A stretch of 34,000 nucleotides of DNA from an uncultured Pelagibacteraceae bacterium (GTDB lineage: Bacteria; Pseudomonadota; Alphaproteobacteria; Pelagibacterales; Pelagibacteraceae). The stretch covers positions 1-34,000 of the forward strand of contig CACGHT010000006.1 in the NCBI GenBank assembly GCA_902572925.1. The letters run 5' to 3'. This document shows, piece by piece, positions 1-6,668 of the stretch. The position numbers and the translations under genes were made by a program. Within the stretch, counting starts at the first letter, position 1. Every line of letters begins with the position of its first letter. The notes beneath the pieces are model-generated. The model saw nothing but the letters and a program-made list of their open reading frames with translations. It was not told the DNA's origin and ran no database searches.

Positions 1-429
1 AAAAAAGCAGAAAAATCTCATGTTGGAATAGCAAATGAAATTGTAATAAATAATGAAGGATTAAATAATTCAATTTACAAGAATAAAAATAATAATTTTA
101 GTTCTCCAGCGTTTAATTTTGATGAAGTAGTTAAATTACCAACAAATGGAATTTGTTTAGCATCAAATAAGATTAATAAAGTACAAAGTTTATATTTCGA
201 GGTTGGAAAATCAAAAATTTATGGGTTGCAGTATCATCCTGAAATTACTTATGAGAAAATGATAAGTTTAATTGAGTTTAGAAAGGACAGATTAATACAA
301 ACGAGAAAAGTATTTAGGGATGTGGAAGAAATTAAAAATCACATATTGTCCATAAAAAAAGAAATTGCTGTGTCAAATAAGTCTCAAAGAATGATTGAGT
401 TAAAAAATTGGATGGATAGTATAAATTAA
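1..429 (+). CDS. class I glutamine amidotransferase, C-terminal part (5' truncated by window)
   Basis: The frame is open from base 1, so the gene starts outside the window and only its last 142 codons are seen. The motif YGLQYHPEIT at residues about 74-83 of the fragment is the His/Glu part of the Cys-His-Glu triad of class I glutamine amidotransferases; the nucleophile Cys would lie upstream. The tail (a stretch rich in Glu, Lys and Arg after the HPE motif) resembles stand-alone GMP-synthase-like amidotransferases, which pass ammonia from glutamine to an acceptor. The acceptor cannot be told from this fragment. An ATG at 226 in the same frame is internal to the fold and is not a likely start. 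The stop is 6 bases before the M50 protease gene, so the two are probably co-transcribed. Confidence 0.75.
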   Translation, partial: KKAEKSHVGIANEIVINNEGLNNSIYKNKNNNFSSPAFNFDEVVKLPTNGICLASNKINKVQSLYFEVGKSKIYGLQYHPEITYEKMISLIEFRKDRLIQTRKVFRDVEEIKNHILSIKKEIAVSNKSQRMIELKNWMDSIN

Positions 430-435
430 TTTAAA

Positions 436-1548
436 ATGCTAAGTTATATTTTACCTTTTATTATTCTAATTTTAATTGTCGTCTTTATTCATGAATATGG
501 TCATTATTACTTTGCTAAAAAATTTGGGGTAGGTGTTACTGATTTTTCTATAGGATTTGGTAAGGAAATTTTTGGTTGGAATGATAAATCTGGGACTAGA
601 TGGAAAATATGCTGGATACCTCTAGGAGGATATGTAAAATTTTTTGGAGATAGGAATGTATATTCTCAAGCGGATCATAAAGAAATTTTAGAAAAATATA
701 GTGAAGAAGACCAAAAAAAATTATTTACACTAAAACCTTTATATCAAAGAAGTTTAATTGTTTTCGGTGGTCCTCTAGCAAACTTTTTATTAGCTCTAGT
801 AATTTTCTTCTCGATTTATACTTTTGTTGGGAAAGATTTTACACCAGCGGTCATTAATGAAGTTCAGAAAGATAGTCCTGCTATGGCAGGAGGATTAAAA
901 CAAAACGACGTAATTTTAGAAATAGATGGTAACAAAGTTGAAAGTATTATGGATGTTTCAAAATTTATTACTATGTCCACCGATGAAATTATAGATTTTA
1001 AAGTGAAACGTTCATATGATGAGGTAATTTTAAAAATAAAACCTAATATTGTTCCAGGTGAAGATAATTTAGGAAACAAACTTAACAAAAGAATAGTTGG
1101 TATAAAATTAGGTGCTCATAATAATGAGATTAATCATGTTAAATTAGGACCTGCAAAAGCTATATACCATGCTGCTAATGAAGTTTATTTTGTAGGAATT
1201 TCTTCTTTAAAATATATTGGTGCAATGATTTTTGGTAAAGCTGACACTTCTCAGCTTGGAGGACCTATAAGAATAGCAAAAATTTCAGGCCAGGTTGCAG
1301 AATTTGGAGTTTTGGCATTTATCAGCATGATGGCATATATTTCAATTAGTCTTGGTTTAGTTAATTTGTTTCCAATCCCAATGCTTGATGGGGGACATTT
1401 AATGTTTTATGCATTTGAAAAAGTTTTAGGTCGTCCTTTATCTCAAAAAACTCAAGAAGGTTTTTTTCGAATCGGGATATTTTTATTGATATCTTTGATG
1501 TTTTTTACAACTTTTAACGATCTTAAAGACTTAGGATTGTTTAATTAA
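436..1548 (+). CDS. rseP: M50 site-2 metalloprotease (RseP-like)
   Basis: A 370-residue membrane zinc protease for regulated intramembrane proteolysis. In sequence: the first transmembrane helix (about 3-22) runs into the zinc motif HEYGH (about 19-23), a second helix follows GGPLANF at about 110-132, a PDZ-like domain spans about 140-215 (with AGGLKQNDVILEIDG), and the third zinc ligand is in NLFPIPMLDGGHL near 312-324, followed by a last helix. Only one PDZ-like domain is evident, whereas E. coli RseP has two. In many proteobacteria rseP lies between dxr and bamA; here its neighbours are an amidotransferase and HU, so it could be a paralogue. All three zinc-site elements are intact, so an active enzyme is expected. 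The substrate is unknown; no anti-sigma factor gene is nearby. Confidence 0.85.
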   Translation: MLSYILPFIILILIVVFIHEYGHYYFAKKFGVGVTDFSIGFGKEIFGWNDKSGTRWKICWIPLGGYVKFFGDRNVYSQADHKEILEKYSEEDQKKLFTLKPLYQRSLIVFGGPLANFLLALVIFFSIYTFVGKDFTPAVINEVQKDSPAMAGGLKQNDVILEIDGNKVESIMDVSKFITMSTDEIIDFKVKRSYDEVILKIKPNIVPGEDNLGNKLNKRIVGIKLGAHNNEINHVKLGPAKAIYHAANEVYFVGISSLKYIGAMIFGKADTSQLGGPIRIAKISGQVAEFGVLAFISMMAYISISLGLVNLFPIPMLDGGHLMFYAFEKVLGRPLSQKTQEGFFRIGIFLLISLMFFTTFNDLKDLGLFN

Positions 1549-1703
1549 TATTTTCTTAAAAAGTTAAAAAAGCTAATAAAACCAACATTTTTTTTGATTT
1601 TAACAATATGTTGTGTATAACTTTTTTTGATACACAAAAAAAAAGCTTGATTAATCAACACTTTTGATAAGAATGAAATTAACCTAATAAAACCGGAGCT
1701 AAA
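1549..1703 (+). promoter_or_regulatory. leader region of the HU gene with a stem-loop and a 12-bp palindrome
   Basis: This 155-base gap holds two symmetric elements. The 8-bp inverted repeat TTGTGTAT...ATACACAA (about 1612-1637) encloses an 11-base T-rich loop. The perfect palindrome TTGATTAATCAA lies at 1647-1658. TTGATA (1627-1632), 17 bases, then ATTAAT (1650-1655) is a possible but weak sigma-70 promoter that would place the palindrome across the -10 box. A GGAG-like ribosome site (ccggagc) stands about 6 bases before the ATG. The palindrome could be an operator; no regulator is assignable. The promoter pairing is inferred from spacing only. Confidence 0.35.
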
Positions 1704-1979
1704 ATGAATAAAAAACAACTAGTAGTCAAAATTTCTGGGGCATTAAATCTAAGTAAAGCTGATGCGGAAAGAACTTTTGATACAATTACCAACACAATTT
1801 TAGATGCTTTAAAAGCTGATGATTCAGTCAAAATTGCTGGTTTTGGTACTTATAAAGTAGCTAAAAGAAAAGCTAGAGTTGGAAGAAATCCTAGGACTGG
1901 CGAACAAATTCAAATCGCTGCTTCACAAAAAGTTAAGTTCTTACCAGCGAAAGCTTTAAAAGAAGTATTTAATAAATAA
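1704..1979 (+). CDS. hup: HU family histone-like DNA-binding protein
   Basis: A 91-residue protein of the usual HU/IHF length. The DNA-binding arm signature is clear: GFGTYKVAKRKARVGRNPRT at about residues 50-69, followed by the conserved Gln/Ile strand of the beta arm. The N-terminal MNKKQLVVKISGAL matches the HU helix 1. HU binds DNA with little sequence preference as a dimer and compacts the nucleoid. The gene is alone between a 155-base leader and a strong terminator, so it is probably a single-gene, highly expressed transcript. It is closer to HU than to IHF because it lacks the longer tails seen in IhfA/IhfB, but that is a judgement by eye. Confidence 0.95.
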   Translation: MNKKQLVVKISGALNLSKADAERTFDTITNTILDALKADDSVKIAGFGTYKVAKRKARVGRNPRTGEQIQIAASQKVKFLPAKALKEVFNK

Positions 1980-1988
1980 CATCTTTTT

Positions 1989-2019
1989 ACAGCCTTAACG
2001 AAACTCTCGTTAAGGCTGT
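1989..2019 (+). terminator. hairpin terminator after hup
   Basis: A perfect 13-bp inverted repeat, ACAGCCTTAACGA at 1989-2001 and its complement TCGTTAAGGCTGT at 2007-2019, with a 5-base loop. It starts 10 bases after the hup stop. The following bases are T-rich (TTTCTATAT) though not a pure T run. It is one of the strongest GC-containing stems in the window, as expected for an intrinsic terminator. Confidence 0.85.
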
Positions 2020-2114
2020 TTCTATATGCAATTACTGCATACCAAATTTTCATAATCAGCGTTAGTTATTAACGCTTAATAAAATAAAAGAGCTTTCTTT
2101 AACAGGGAGGTCTT
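2020..2114 (+). promoter_or_regulatory. amtB upstream region with small hairpin and strong ribosome binding site
   Basis: Between the hup terminator and amtB lies a 7-bp perfect inverted repeat AGCGTTA (2058-2064) / TAACGCT (2070-2076) with a 5-base loop, preceded by CATAAT (2051-2056), one base off a consensus -10 box. I see no good -35 partner. AGGGAGGT at about 2105-2112 is an unusually complete Shine-Dalgarno sequence for this genome. The hairpin would sit close to the transcript start if CATAAT is the -10 box, and could be an operator or an RNA element; both are inference. Confidence 0.35.
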
Positions 2115-3416
2115 ATGACTAAATTAACAAAAATAATAAGTGCGCCACTTATTAGTTTAATTTTTTTATTAAACATGAGTAGTGCTGGAATGGCAGACAC
2201 AACAGTTTCTGCCGAAGTAGGGTTTATATTCAATACCTTACTTTTCTTAATTTGTGGTTTCTTGGTTATGTTTATGGCAGCCGGATTCGCAATGTTAGAA
2301 TCAGGAATGGTTACATCAAAAAGTGTATCCGTTATCTGTGCAAAAAATATAGGTTTATTTTCAATTGCAGGAATTATGTTTTGGCTTGTGGGTTATAACT
2401 TAGCCTATGGTATACCAGAAGGTGGTTATATTGGAAAGTTTATACCATGGTCAGATGCTAGTGCGGTAGATACAGGTTATTCAGATGGATCAGACTGGTA
2501 TTTCCAGATGGTCTTTTGCGCAACTACAGTTTCTATTGTTTCTGGAACAATGGCTGAAAGAATTAAATTATGGCCATTCTTCGTATTTGCTGCAGTTTTA
2601 TCAGGAATTATTTATCCAATCGTAATGGGTTGGCAATGGGGTGGAGGCTGGTTAGCTGAATTAGGTTTTTCTGATTTTGCTGGTTCAACTTTAGTACACT
2701 CAACTGGAGGTGCCGCAGCTTTAGCTGGTGCAATGATTATTGGTCCTAGACTTGGAAGATTTACTAAGTCTGGTGCTCCTGCTCCACTTAAGCCGTTTGC
2801 AGCTTCATCAATTCCATTGGTAACAATTGGAGTATTTATTTTATGGTTAGGTTGGTTTGGTTTTAATGGTGGTTCACAATTAGCAATGGGAACTGCTGTT
2901 GATGCAATTGCTGTATCAACTATTTTCATGAATACATTCTTAGCAGGTGCTGGCGGAGTAATTGGTGCTGCTATAATTACTAGATTACATTTTGGAAAAA
3001 CAGATGTAGTTCAAATGTTAAATGGATGTATCGGTGGATTAGTTGCTGTAACAGCTGAACCATTAGCTCCATCGCCTTTCGCAGCAATCTTAATTGGTGC
3101 AGTAGGTGGTTTAATCGTAGTTTATGGTACTAAACTATTATTCTCATTAAAAATTGATGACGTAGTAGGTGCGGTGCCAGCACACTTGTTTGCGGGAATT
3201 TGGGGAACTTTAATAGTTCCAGCAACAAATTCAGATGCAGCTTTCAGTTCACAGTTAATAGGAGTGCTATCAGTAAACATATTTGTATTCGTAGTCGCTT
3301 ACATAGTGTTTAGTGCTATTAAAGCTACTATTGGCCTAAGGTTGAGTAAAGAAGGTGAAACCAAAGGTACTGATGTTACTGAGACAGGTGTTATTGCATA
3401 TGCAATACGTGACTAG
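2115..3416 (+). CDS. amtB: ammonium transporter AmtB
   Basis: A 433-residue Amt/MEP/Rh channel protein in the inner membrane that takes up ammonium. The N-terminal hydrophobic segment (about 8-27, ending ASSAGMADT-like) is a probable signal peptide, followed by about 11 transmembrane helices. Family hallmarks are visible: GFAMLESG near 56-63, the first pore histidine in TLVHSTGGAAAL near 194-205, and the second in PAHLFAGIWG near 355-364. The Trp/Phe-rich segment before the first pore His is also typical. Most alphaproteobacteria pair amtB with glnK, the PII gene that gates it; here hup lies upstream and an unrelated minus-strand gene lies downstream, so no PII gene is adjacent. That agrees with published work showing that Pelagibacterales lack GlnB/GlnK. 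It is a single-gene unit with its own strong ribosome site. Confidence 0.96.
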   Translation: MTKLTKIISAPLISLIFLLNMSSAGMADTTVSAEVGFIFNTLLFLICGFLVMFMAAGFAMLESGMVTSKSVSVICAKNIGLFSIAGIMFWLVGYNLAYGIPEGGYIGKFIPWSDASAVDTGYSDGSDWYFQMVFCATTVSIVSGTMAERIKLWPFFVFAAVLSGIIYPIVMGWQWGGGWLAELGFSDFAGSTLVHSTGGAAALAGAMIIGPRLGRFTKSGAPAPLKPFAASSIPLVTIGVFILWLGWFGFNGGSQLAMGTAVDAIAVSTIFMNTFLAGAGGVIGAAIITRLHFGKTDVVQMLNGCIGGLVAVTAEPLAPSPFAAILIGAVGGLIVVYGTKLLFSLKIDDVVGAVPAHLFAGIWGTLIVPATNSDAAFSSQLIGVLSVNIFVFVVAYIVFSAIKATIGLRLSKEGETKGTDVTETGVIAYAIRD

Positions 3417-3484
3417 TTGTTAACAACAAAGGGGATCCTTCGCTCTCTGTATATTCTCAGCGAATACTCATAGAAGGATCCCTT
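3416..3484 (+). terminator. amtB 3' structured region: palindrome plus long branched hairpin
   Basis: Starting on the last base of the amtB stop is a 12-bp perfect palindrome GTTGTTAACAAC (3416-3427). It is followed by a long stem, GGGATCCTTC (3432-3441) with GAAGGATCCC (3473-3482), extendable by a G-T and an A-T pair. The 31-base interior can fold again: TTCGCT (3439-3444) pairs with AGCGAA (3459-3464), but this uses the TTC of the outer stem, so the two folds compete. The flank after the outer stem is TTATATTTCT. Termination is the simplest role. Confidence 0.6.
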
Positions 3485-3507
3485 ATATTTCTCTTAGTTA
3501 GTTAAAT

Positions 3508-3535
3508 AATAAGCCCCTCCCTCAAGGGGCTTATT
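3508..3535. terminator. hairpin terminator between convergent amtB and glycosyltransferase gene
   Basis: An 11-bp perfect stem, AATAAGCCCCT (3508-3518) and AGGGGCTTATT (3525-3535), with a 6-base loop. It overlaps the stop codon of the minus-strand glycosyltransferase gene (3531-3533) and lies after the amtB hairpin, so it can end transcripts from both sides. The T-rich run on the plus strand (TTATTCATTTT) is better than that on the minus strand. Confidence 0.75.
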
Positions 3536-4499
3536 CATTTTGATCCCACAAATTTTTATAATTAATAAAAGGTGATAAACCATAACTTGAATTAATATTT
3601 GTTAAATGCACAGATAAACTTTTTAAAGGAGATATACAAAACTCTTTTTCATAAATTTCATTAATATATTTTTCAAAAGGATCGTGACGATCCTCACAAT
3701 TTTTTAAAAAATTTTGCCAGTATAGATCTAATAAATTTTTGCTAGTCATGAAAGTACATAGAGTTTTGGTTACAGTCCTCCAGTACCTTTTATTTCCTAT
3801 TAAAATATTTGTTTTTTCGTTATTCATATAAAGGTAAGGATAATCTGCAGGACACATGAAAATATCTTTACCTAATTGAGATGAAATCCTCTCATATGTT
3901 GCAATCATCTCCTCCAGCATTGATTCAAAATGAAGATAATCATCCTCAATAAAGAAAACTAAGTCATCCCCAATCTCTTTTCCAATTTCAAAACATTTAC
4001 GTAAACTTGCTAAATTAGAAAAAGTTTCATGAGTTTTTTGTTTTTTTATTTTTGTTTCAAATTTTTTTGTGTCTAGGGAAATAATTTCAATATCCAAATC
4101 TCTAATTATTTCCTTAATTTTATTTAGATTTTCATTTTTTGAAGAGTCATCAAGAATTTTTGTTTTAATTCTTAAATTAGGGTATTTGCTTTGACAAAGA
4201 TTTATAGAGTTTATTAGTGATTTAATTGATCTAATTGAATAATCTATTTTTGGTTTTTCGAATAATCTTCTTTTATTTTGATCCCAAACCTCAATTTCTG
4301 TATTAACCCTAACAATTATTAATATTGTGTTTACTTTTCTTGTAATTTTTACTTCTCCCAGAGGTAAGACTATCGATTTTTTATTAAAAATTGAGAGATC
4401 TTCATTCAACTCTTTATCTAATGTAGGTGAGATAAATTTATTTTGATCTATAATTTCAAAGCCAAAAAATTTACAAATTTTTATGAAAAACTTTTTCAT
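3531..4499 (-). CDS. GT2-like glycosyltransferase, function unknown
   Basis: A 322-residue soluble protein. The central part reads like a GT-A glycosyltransferase of family 2: a beta strand then LDDSS at about 116-120 (nucleotide-binding DD motif), a helix, a second strand, and FFIEDDYLHF at about 183-192, where EDD (185-187) would be the metal-binding DXD-type motif. The C-terminal third (Trp/Tyr/His-rich, ending NYKNLWDQNE) could hold the acceptor site. The first 60 residues do not match the core fold and may be a separate cap. Sugar donor and acceptor cannot be named. The gene is convergent with amtB (shared terminator) and divergent from the rhodanese gene with 35 bases between them. Alternative: an uncharacterised surface-polysaccharide protein with a degenerate GT fold. 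Confidence 0.6.
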   Translation of the reverse strand: MKKFFIKICKFFGFEIIDQNKFISPTLDKELNEDLSIFNKKSIVLPLGEVKITRKVNTILIIVRVNTEIEVWDQNKRRLFEKPKIDYSIRSIKSLINSINLCQSKYPNLRIKTKILDDSSKNENLNKIKEIIRDLDIEIISLDTKKFETKIKKQKTHETFSNLASLRKCFEIGKEIGDDLVFFIEDDYLHFESMLEEMIATYERISSQLGKDIFMCPADYPYLYMNNEKTNILIGNKRYWRTVTKTLCTFMTSKNLLDLYWQNFLKNCEDRHDPFEKYINEIYEKEFCISPLKSLSVHLTNINSSYGLSPFINYKNLWDQNE

Positions 4500-4534
4500 A
4501 TGTTTTTATTTATGATATAAATATTTACAATATA

Positions 4535-4918
4535 ATGACAATTAAATCATCCCAAACTCTTGTTGAAGAAGCTTTAAAGGACATTGAGACCATATCTACC
4601 GATGAAGCTTTTGAGAAATTTAATAAAAATGAGTGTAACTTAATTGATATAAGAGATGTCAGAGAATTAGAAAGAGAGGGAAGAATTGAAGATTCAAATC
4701 ATATTCCTAGAGGTATGTTGGAGTTTTGGCTTGATCCAGAGGGCGCATATTTCAAGCAAGGCAAACTAGATTTGAATAAAGAAATGGTTTTATTTTGTGC
4801 CGGTGGAATGAGGTCAGCTCTTGCTGCAAAATCATTAAAAGAAATGGGATTTAAAAAAGTTTCGCATATTGATGGGGGTTTTGGTGCATTGAAACAAAGT
4901 AAATTTAAAATTACTTAA
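4535..4918 (+). CDS. rhodanese-domain sulfurtransferase
   Basis: A 127-residue single-domain rhodanese. The hallmark Asp/Arg segment LIDIRDVRELEREGRI (about 36-51) is followed by HIPRGMLEFW and by the active-site loop FCAGGMRSA with Cys88 as the persulfide-carrying nucleophile. The loop CAGGMRS is six residues after the Cys, as in sulfur-handling rhodaneses. The closing HIDGGFGAL segment is typical. It may move sulfane sulfur, but no partner is adjacent. Its 3' end overlaps the minus-strand HCCA-isomerase-like gene by 4 bases. The ATG at 4535 lacks a clear Shine-Dalgarno sequence, which is common here. Confidence 0.9.
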   Translation: MTIKSSQTLVEEALKDIETISTDEAFEKFNKNECNLIDIRDVRELEREGRIEDSNHIPRGMLEFWLDPEGAYFKQGKLDLNKEMVLFCAGGMRSALAAKSLKEMGFKKVSHIDGGFGALKQSKFKIT

Positions 4919-5493
4919 TTATTTAATTCATCTAAAGCATATTCAAGTCTATCTTGTCCCCAAAATAAATTATTGTTTATAACAAAAGTTGGTGCACCGA
5001 AGATATCATTTTGGAAAGCAATATTTGTTAAATTTTTTAGTTCATCTTTTATTTTTTGATCTTTAATACCTGTTTCAAAATCATTAGGTTTTATTTCACA
5101 CTTTGATAATATATCTCTTAATATTTCTTTTTTTGAAATATCTTCATTATTTTTCCAATAAGCATCAAAACAAAGATCAAAATATTTATCTTTTTTATCC
5201 CGATTTATAAAAAGATATCCCCTCATAAGATATAATGAATTAATTGGGAATTTGTCATTCCAGATAAAGTCAATTCTATTTTTTTTAGCAATTAAATTAC
5301 AATCATTTTTCATATTTTTCATTTTTCTCTCGTTAAACGCTGGAGCAGTAATACCACCCAAATTGTGAAGTCCACCAAGTAGAATTCCTTTATAATTAAA
5401 ATTACTTCTATTATTTGAATTGATAATTTTTTTATGTGCTAAAAATGAATAAGGACTAATGAAATCAAAATAAAAATCGATTTTTTTAGTCAT
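4915..5493 (-). CDS. 2-hydroxychromene-2-carboxylate isomerase / kappa-GST family (DsbA-like fold)
   Basis: A 192-residue protein of the thioredoxin-fold HCCA isomerase family. The N-terminal IDFYFDFISPYSFLA (about 5-19) carries the conserved SPYS segment with the catalytic Ser in place of a CXXC motif, and the C-terminal GAPTFVINNNLFWGQDRLEY (about 165-184) is the cis-Pro and WGQDR signature. In characterised members it isomerises a glutathione-linked aromatic intermediate; in SAR11-like cells the physiological substrate is unknown, so the name is a family label. The start codon overlaps the end of the upstream ABA4-like gene by 8 bases, which suggests translational coupling. Confidence 0.85.
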   Translation of the reverse strand: MTKKIDFYFDFISPYSFLAHKKIINSNNRSNFNYKGILLGGLHNLGGITAPAFNERKMKNMKNDCNLIAKKNRIDFIWNDKFPINSLYLMRGYLFINRDKKDKYFDLCFDAYWKNNEDISKKEILRDILSKCEIKPNDFETGIKDQKIKDELKNLTNIAFQNDIFGAPTFVINNNLFWGQDRLEYALDELNN

Positions 5494-5959
5494 ATAAACT
5501 TACTTTTTTTGCATAAAAAATTCTTATTAACCAATAAACTAATAAACCAAGTGGGCCAATTAAATAGATAATAAAAAGTGGTATGGATAACAAAAATCTG
5601 TTAATCAAAAATTTCTCAGAGTCTCTTACAATCCAGCCTCCAGCAAATAGGTTAATTGATATAAAATGTATCCAGAACATCATAAGAAAATTCTTATTAG
5701 AAAATAAGTCTCTAGTATCATCAATACCTATATAAAGGCTAAAATTATTATTAAAATCATATGAGCTTAGGTAAGATTTGTATAATAAGAATATGTATGC
5801 TCCACTTAATATAAAAAACGGAAATATTGATGTTACAAAATATTTACAAAGATTAGATTTTGGAAAAAAAATTAAAATTAACCAAAATGGAAGAACACCT
5901 AAATTCACCCAATAGTAGAGTATATCTATTGTAAAATAATTATAAATTTGTTCGATCAT
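5486..5959 (-). CDS. ABA4-like integral membrane protein (DUF4281)
   Basis: A 157-residue protein with four predicted membrane helices (about 10-28, 38-58, 92-110, 124-148). The segment WIHFISINLFAGGWIVRDS (about 96-114) matches the conserved His...Leu-Phe...Gly...Trp...Arg-Asp pattern of the ABA4 family, and GPLGLLVYWLIR near the C-terminus matches its last helix. Plant ABA4 is needed for neoxanthin formation; bacterial members have no settled role. Co-transcription with the HCCA-isomerase-like gene (8-base overlap) hints at a shared small-molecule pathway, but this is inference. The assignment rests on motif recall. Confidence 0.65.
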   Translation of the reverse strand: MIEQIYNYFTIDILYYWVNLGVLPFWLILIFFPKSNLCKYFVTSIFPFFILSGAYIFLLYKSYLSSYDFNNNFSLYIGIDDTRDLFSNKNFLMMFWIHFISINLFAGGWIVRDSEKFLINRFLLSIPLFIIYLIGPLGLLVYWLIRIFYAKKVSLYD

Positions 5960-5987
5960 TTTAAAATATATTATATTAAATCTGACT

Positions 5988-6551
5988 ATGATTCCTATAA
6001 GAAATAAAAAAAAAACTTTAAAAGTAACTGTTGAGGAGATGAGAAATTTTGCATTTGCTTATGTGGAAAAATATGCACCATCAAAACAGCAGCTTAAAAC
6101 TTACTTATTAAAAAAATACCTTAAAATTTCAGTTTCAAATGTCAAAAAACAAGACGTAACCAATTTGATTGATATTGTTCTTTCAGACTTAGAAAAAAAT
6201 AAATTTATTAATGATAAATTCTATTCAGAAAGTAAAGCTAAAAGTATGATTCAAAGAGGTAATTCAATAAATAAAATTAGAAATTATTTAATAGGGAAGG
6301 GTATCAATAGTGAACATATAAAAGAAACAGTAAATAAAATTTATGATAATAATTCAGATCAAGACTTTTTTTCAGCAATAAAATTATGTAAAAAAAAGAG
6401 AATTGGTCCTGCAAGAACAGAGGATAATAGATCTTTATTTTATAAAAAAGATATATCTTTATTAGCAAGAAATGGATTTGACTTTGAAACTTCAAAAAAA
6501 GTAATGGAAATTCAAAAGGACGATTTTATTAAAATAATAAAATTACTTTAG
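5988..6551 (+). CDS. recX: RecX-family regulatory protein
   Basis: A 187-residue, Lys-rich protein with the tandem three-helix repeats of RecX. Characteristic pieces are AFAYVEKYAPSKQQLKTYLLKK (N-terminal repeat, seen here as the helix pair at about 22-44), LEKNKFINDKFYSES (about 68-82) and RGNSINKIRNYLIGKGI (about 90-106). RecX binds RecA filaments and limits their activity. The gene is not beside recA. It is divergent from the ABA4-like gene with only 28 bases between the start codons. Its 3' end overlaps a degenerate minus-strand frame behind cysQ. Confidence 0.85.
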   Translation: MIPIRNKKKTLKVTVEEMRNFAFAYVEKYAPSKQQLKTYLLKKYLKISVSNVKKQDVTNLIDIVLSDLEKNKFINDKFYSESKAKSMIQRGNSINKIRNYLIGKGINSEHIKETVNKIYDNNSDQDFFSAIKLCKKKRIGPARTEDNRSLFYKKDISLLARNGFDFETSKKVMEIQKDDFIKIIKLL

Positions 6552-6665
6552 TTTTTTTTTTTCTTTTTCTTTTACTAAAAAATCAATCTTATTTTTTATA
6601 TAATTTTTAACAAAAACAAATACAATTAAACCAAAAATTGAAACAAATAATTCTTATTTGTTCAT
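6543..6665 (-). pseudogene. possible broken small membrane-peptide gene after cysQ (in-frame TAA at codon 4)
   Basis: Three bases after the cysQ stop, ATG AAC AAA is followed directly by TAA, then 36 sense codons in the same frame before a second TAA at 6543-6545. The conceptual product after the stop begins ELFVSIFGLIVFVFVKN and ends with a Lys/Glu-rich tail, which is the layout of a one-helix inner-membrane peptide. One base change in codon 4 would give a continuous 40-codon gene. No alternative ATG, GTG or TTG start follows the TAA. AT-rich non-coding DNA can produce Phe/Ile/Lys-rich frames by chance, so the case is weak. It overlaps the recX 3' end by 9 bases. Confidence 0.3.
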
Positions 6666-6668
6666 CCA

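Noticed and set aside
1647-1658. FNR/Anr-type site (TTGAT...ATCAA) in the hup leader
   Set aside because: FNR boxes need four bases between the half sites; here there are two, and no anaerobic gene is linked.
2612-2929. 105-codon minus-strand frame inside amtB
   Set aside because: Ala/Pro-rich antisense of a Gly-rich membrane gene; the plus-strand protein carries all family motifs.
3430-3484. tRNA-like or small RNA gene after amtB
   Set aside because: No cloverleaf, no TTCGA-type T loop and no CCA-proximal stem of tRNA length; the long stem is better explained as an mRNA 3' structure.
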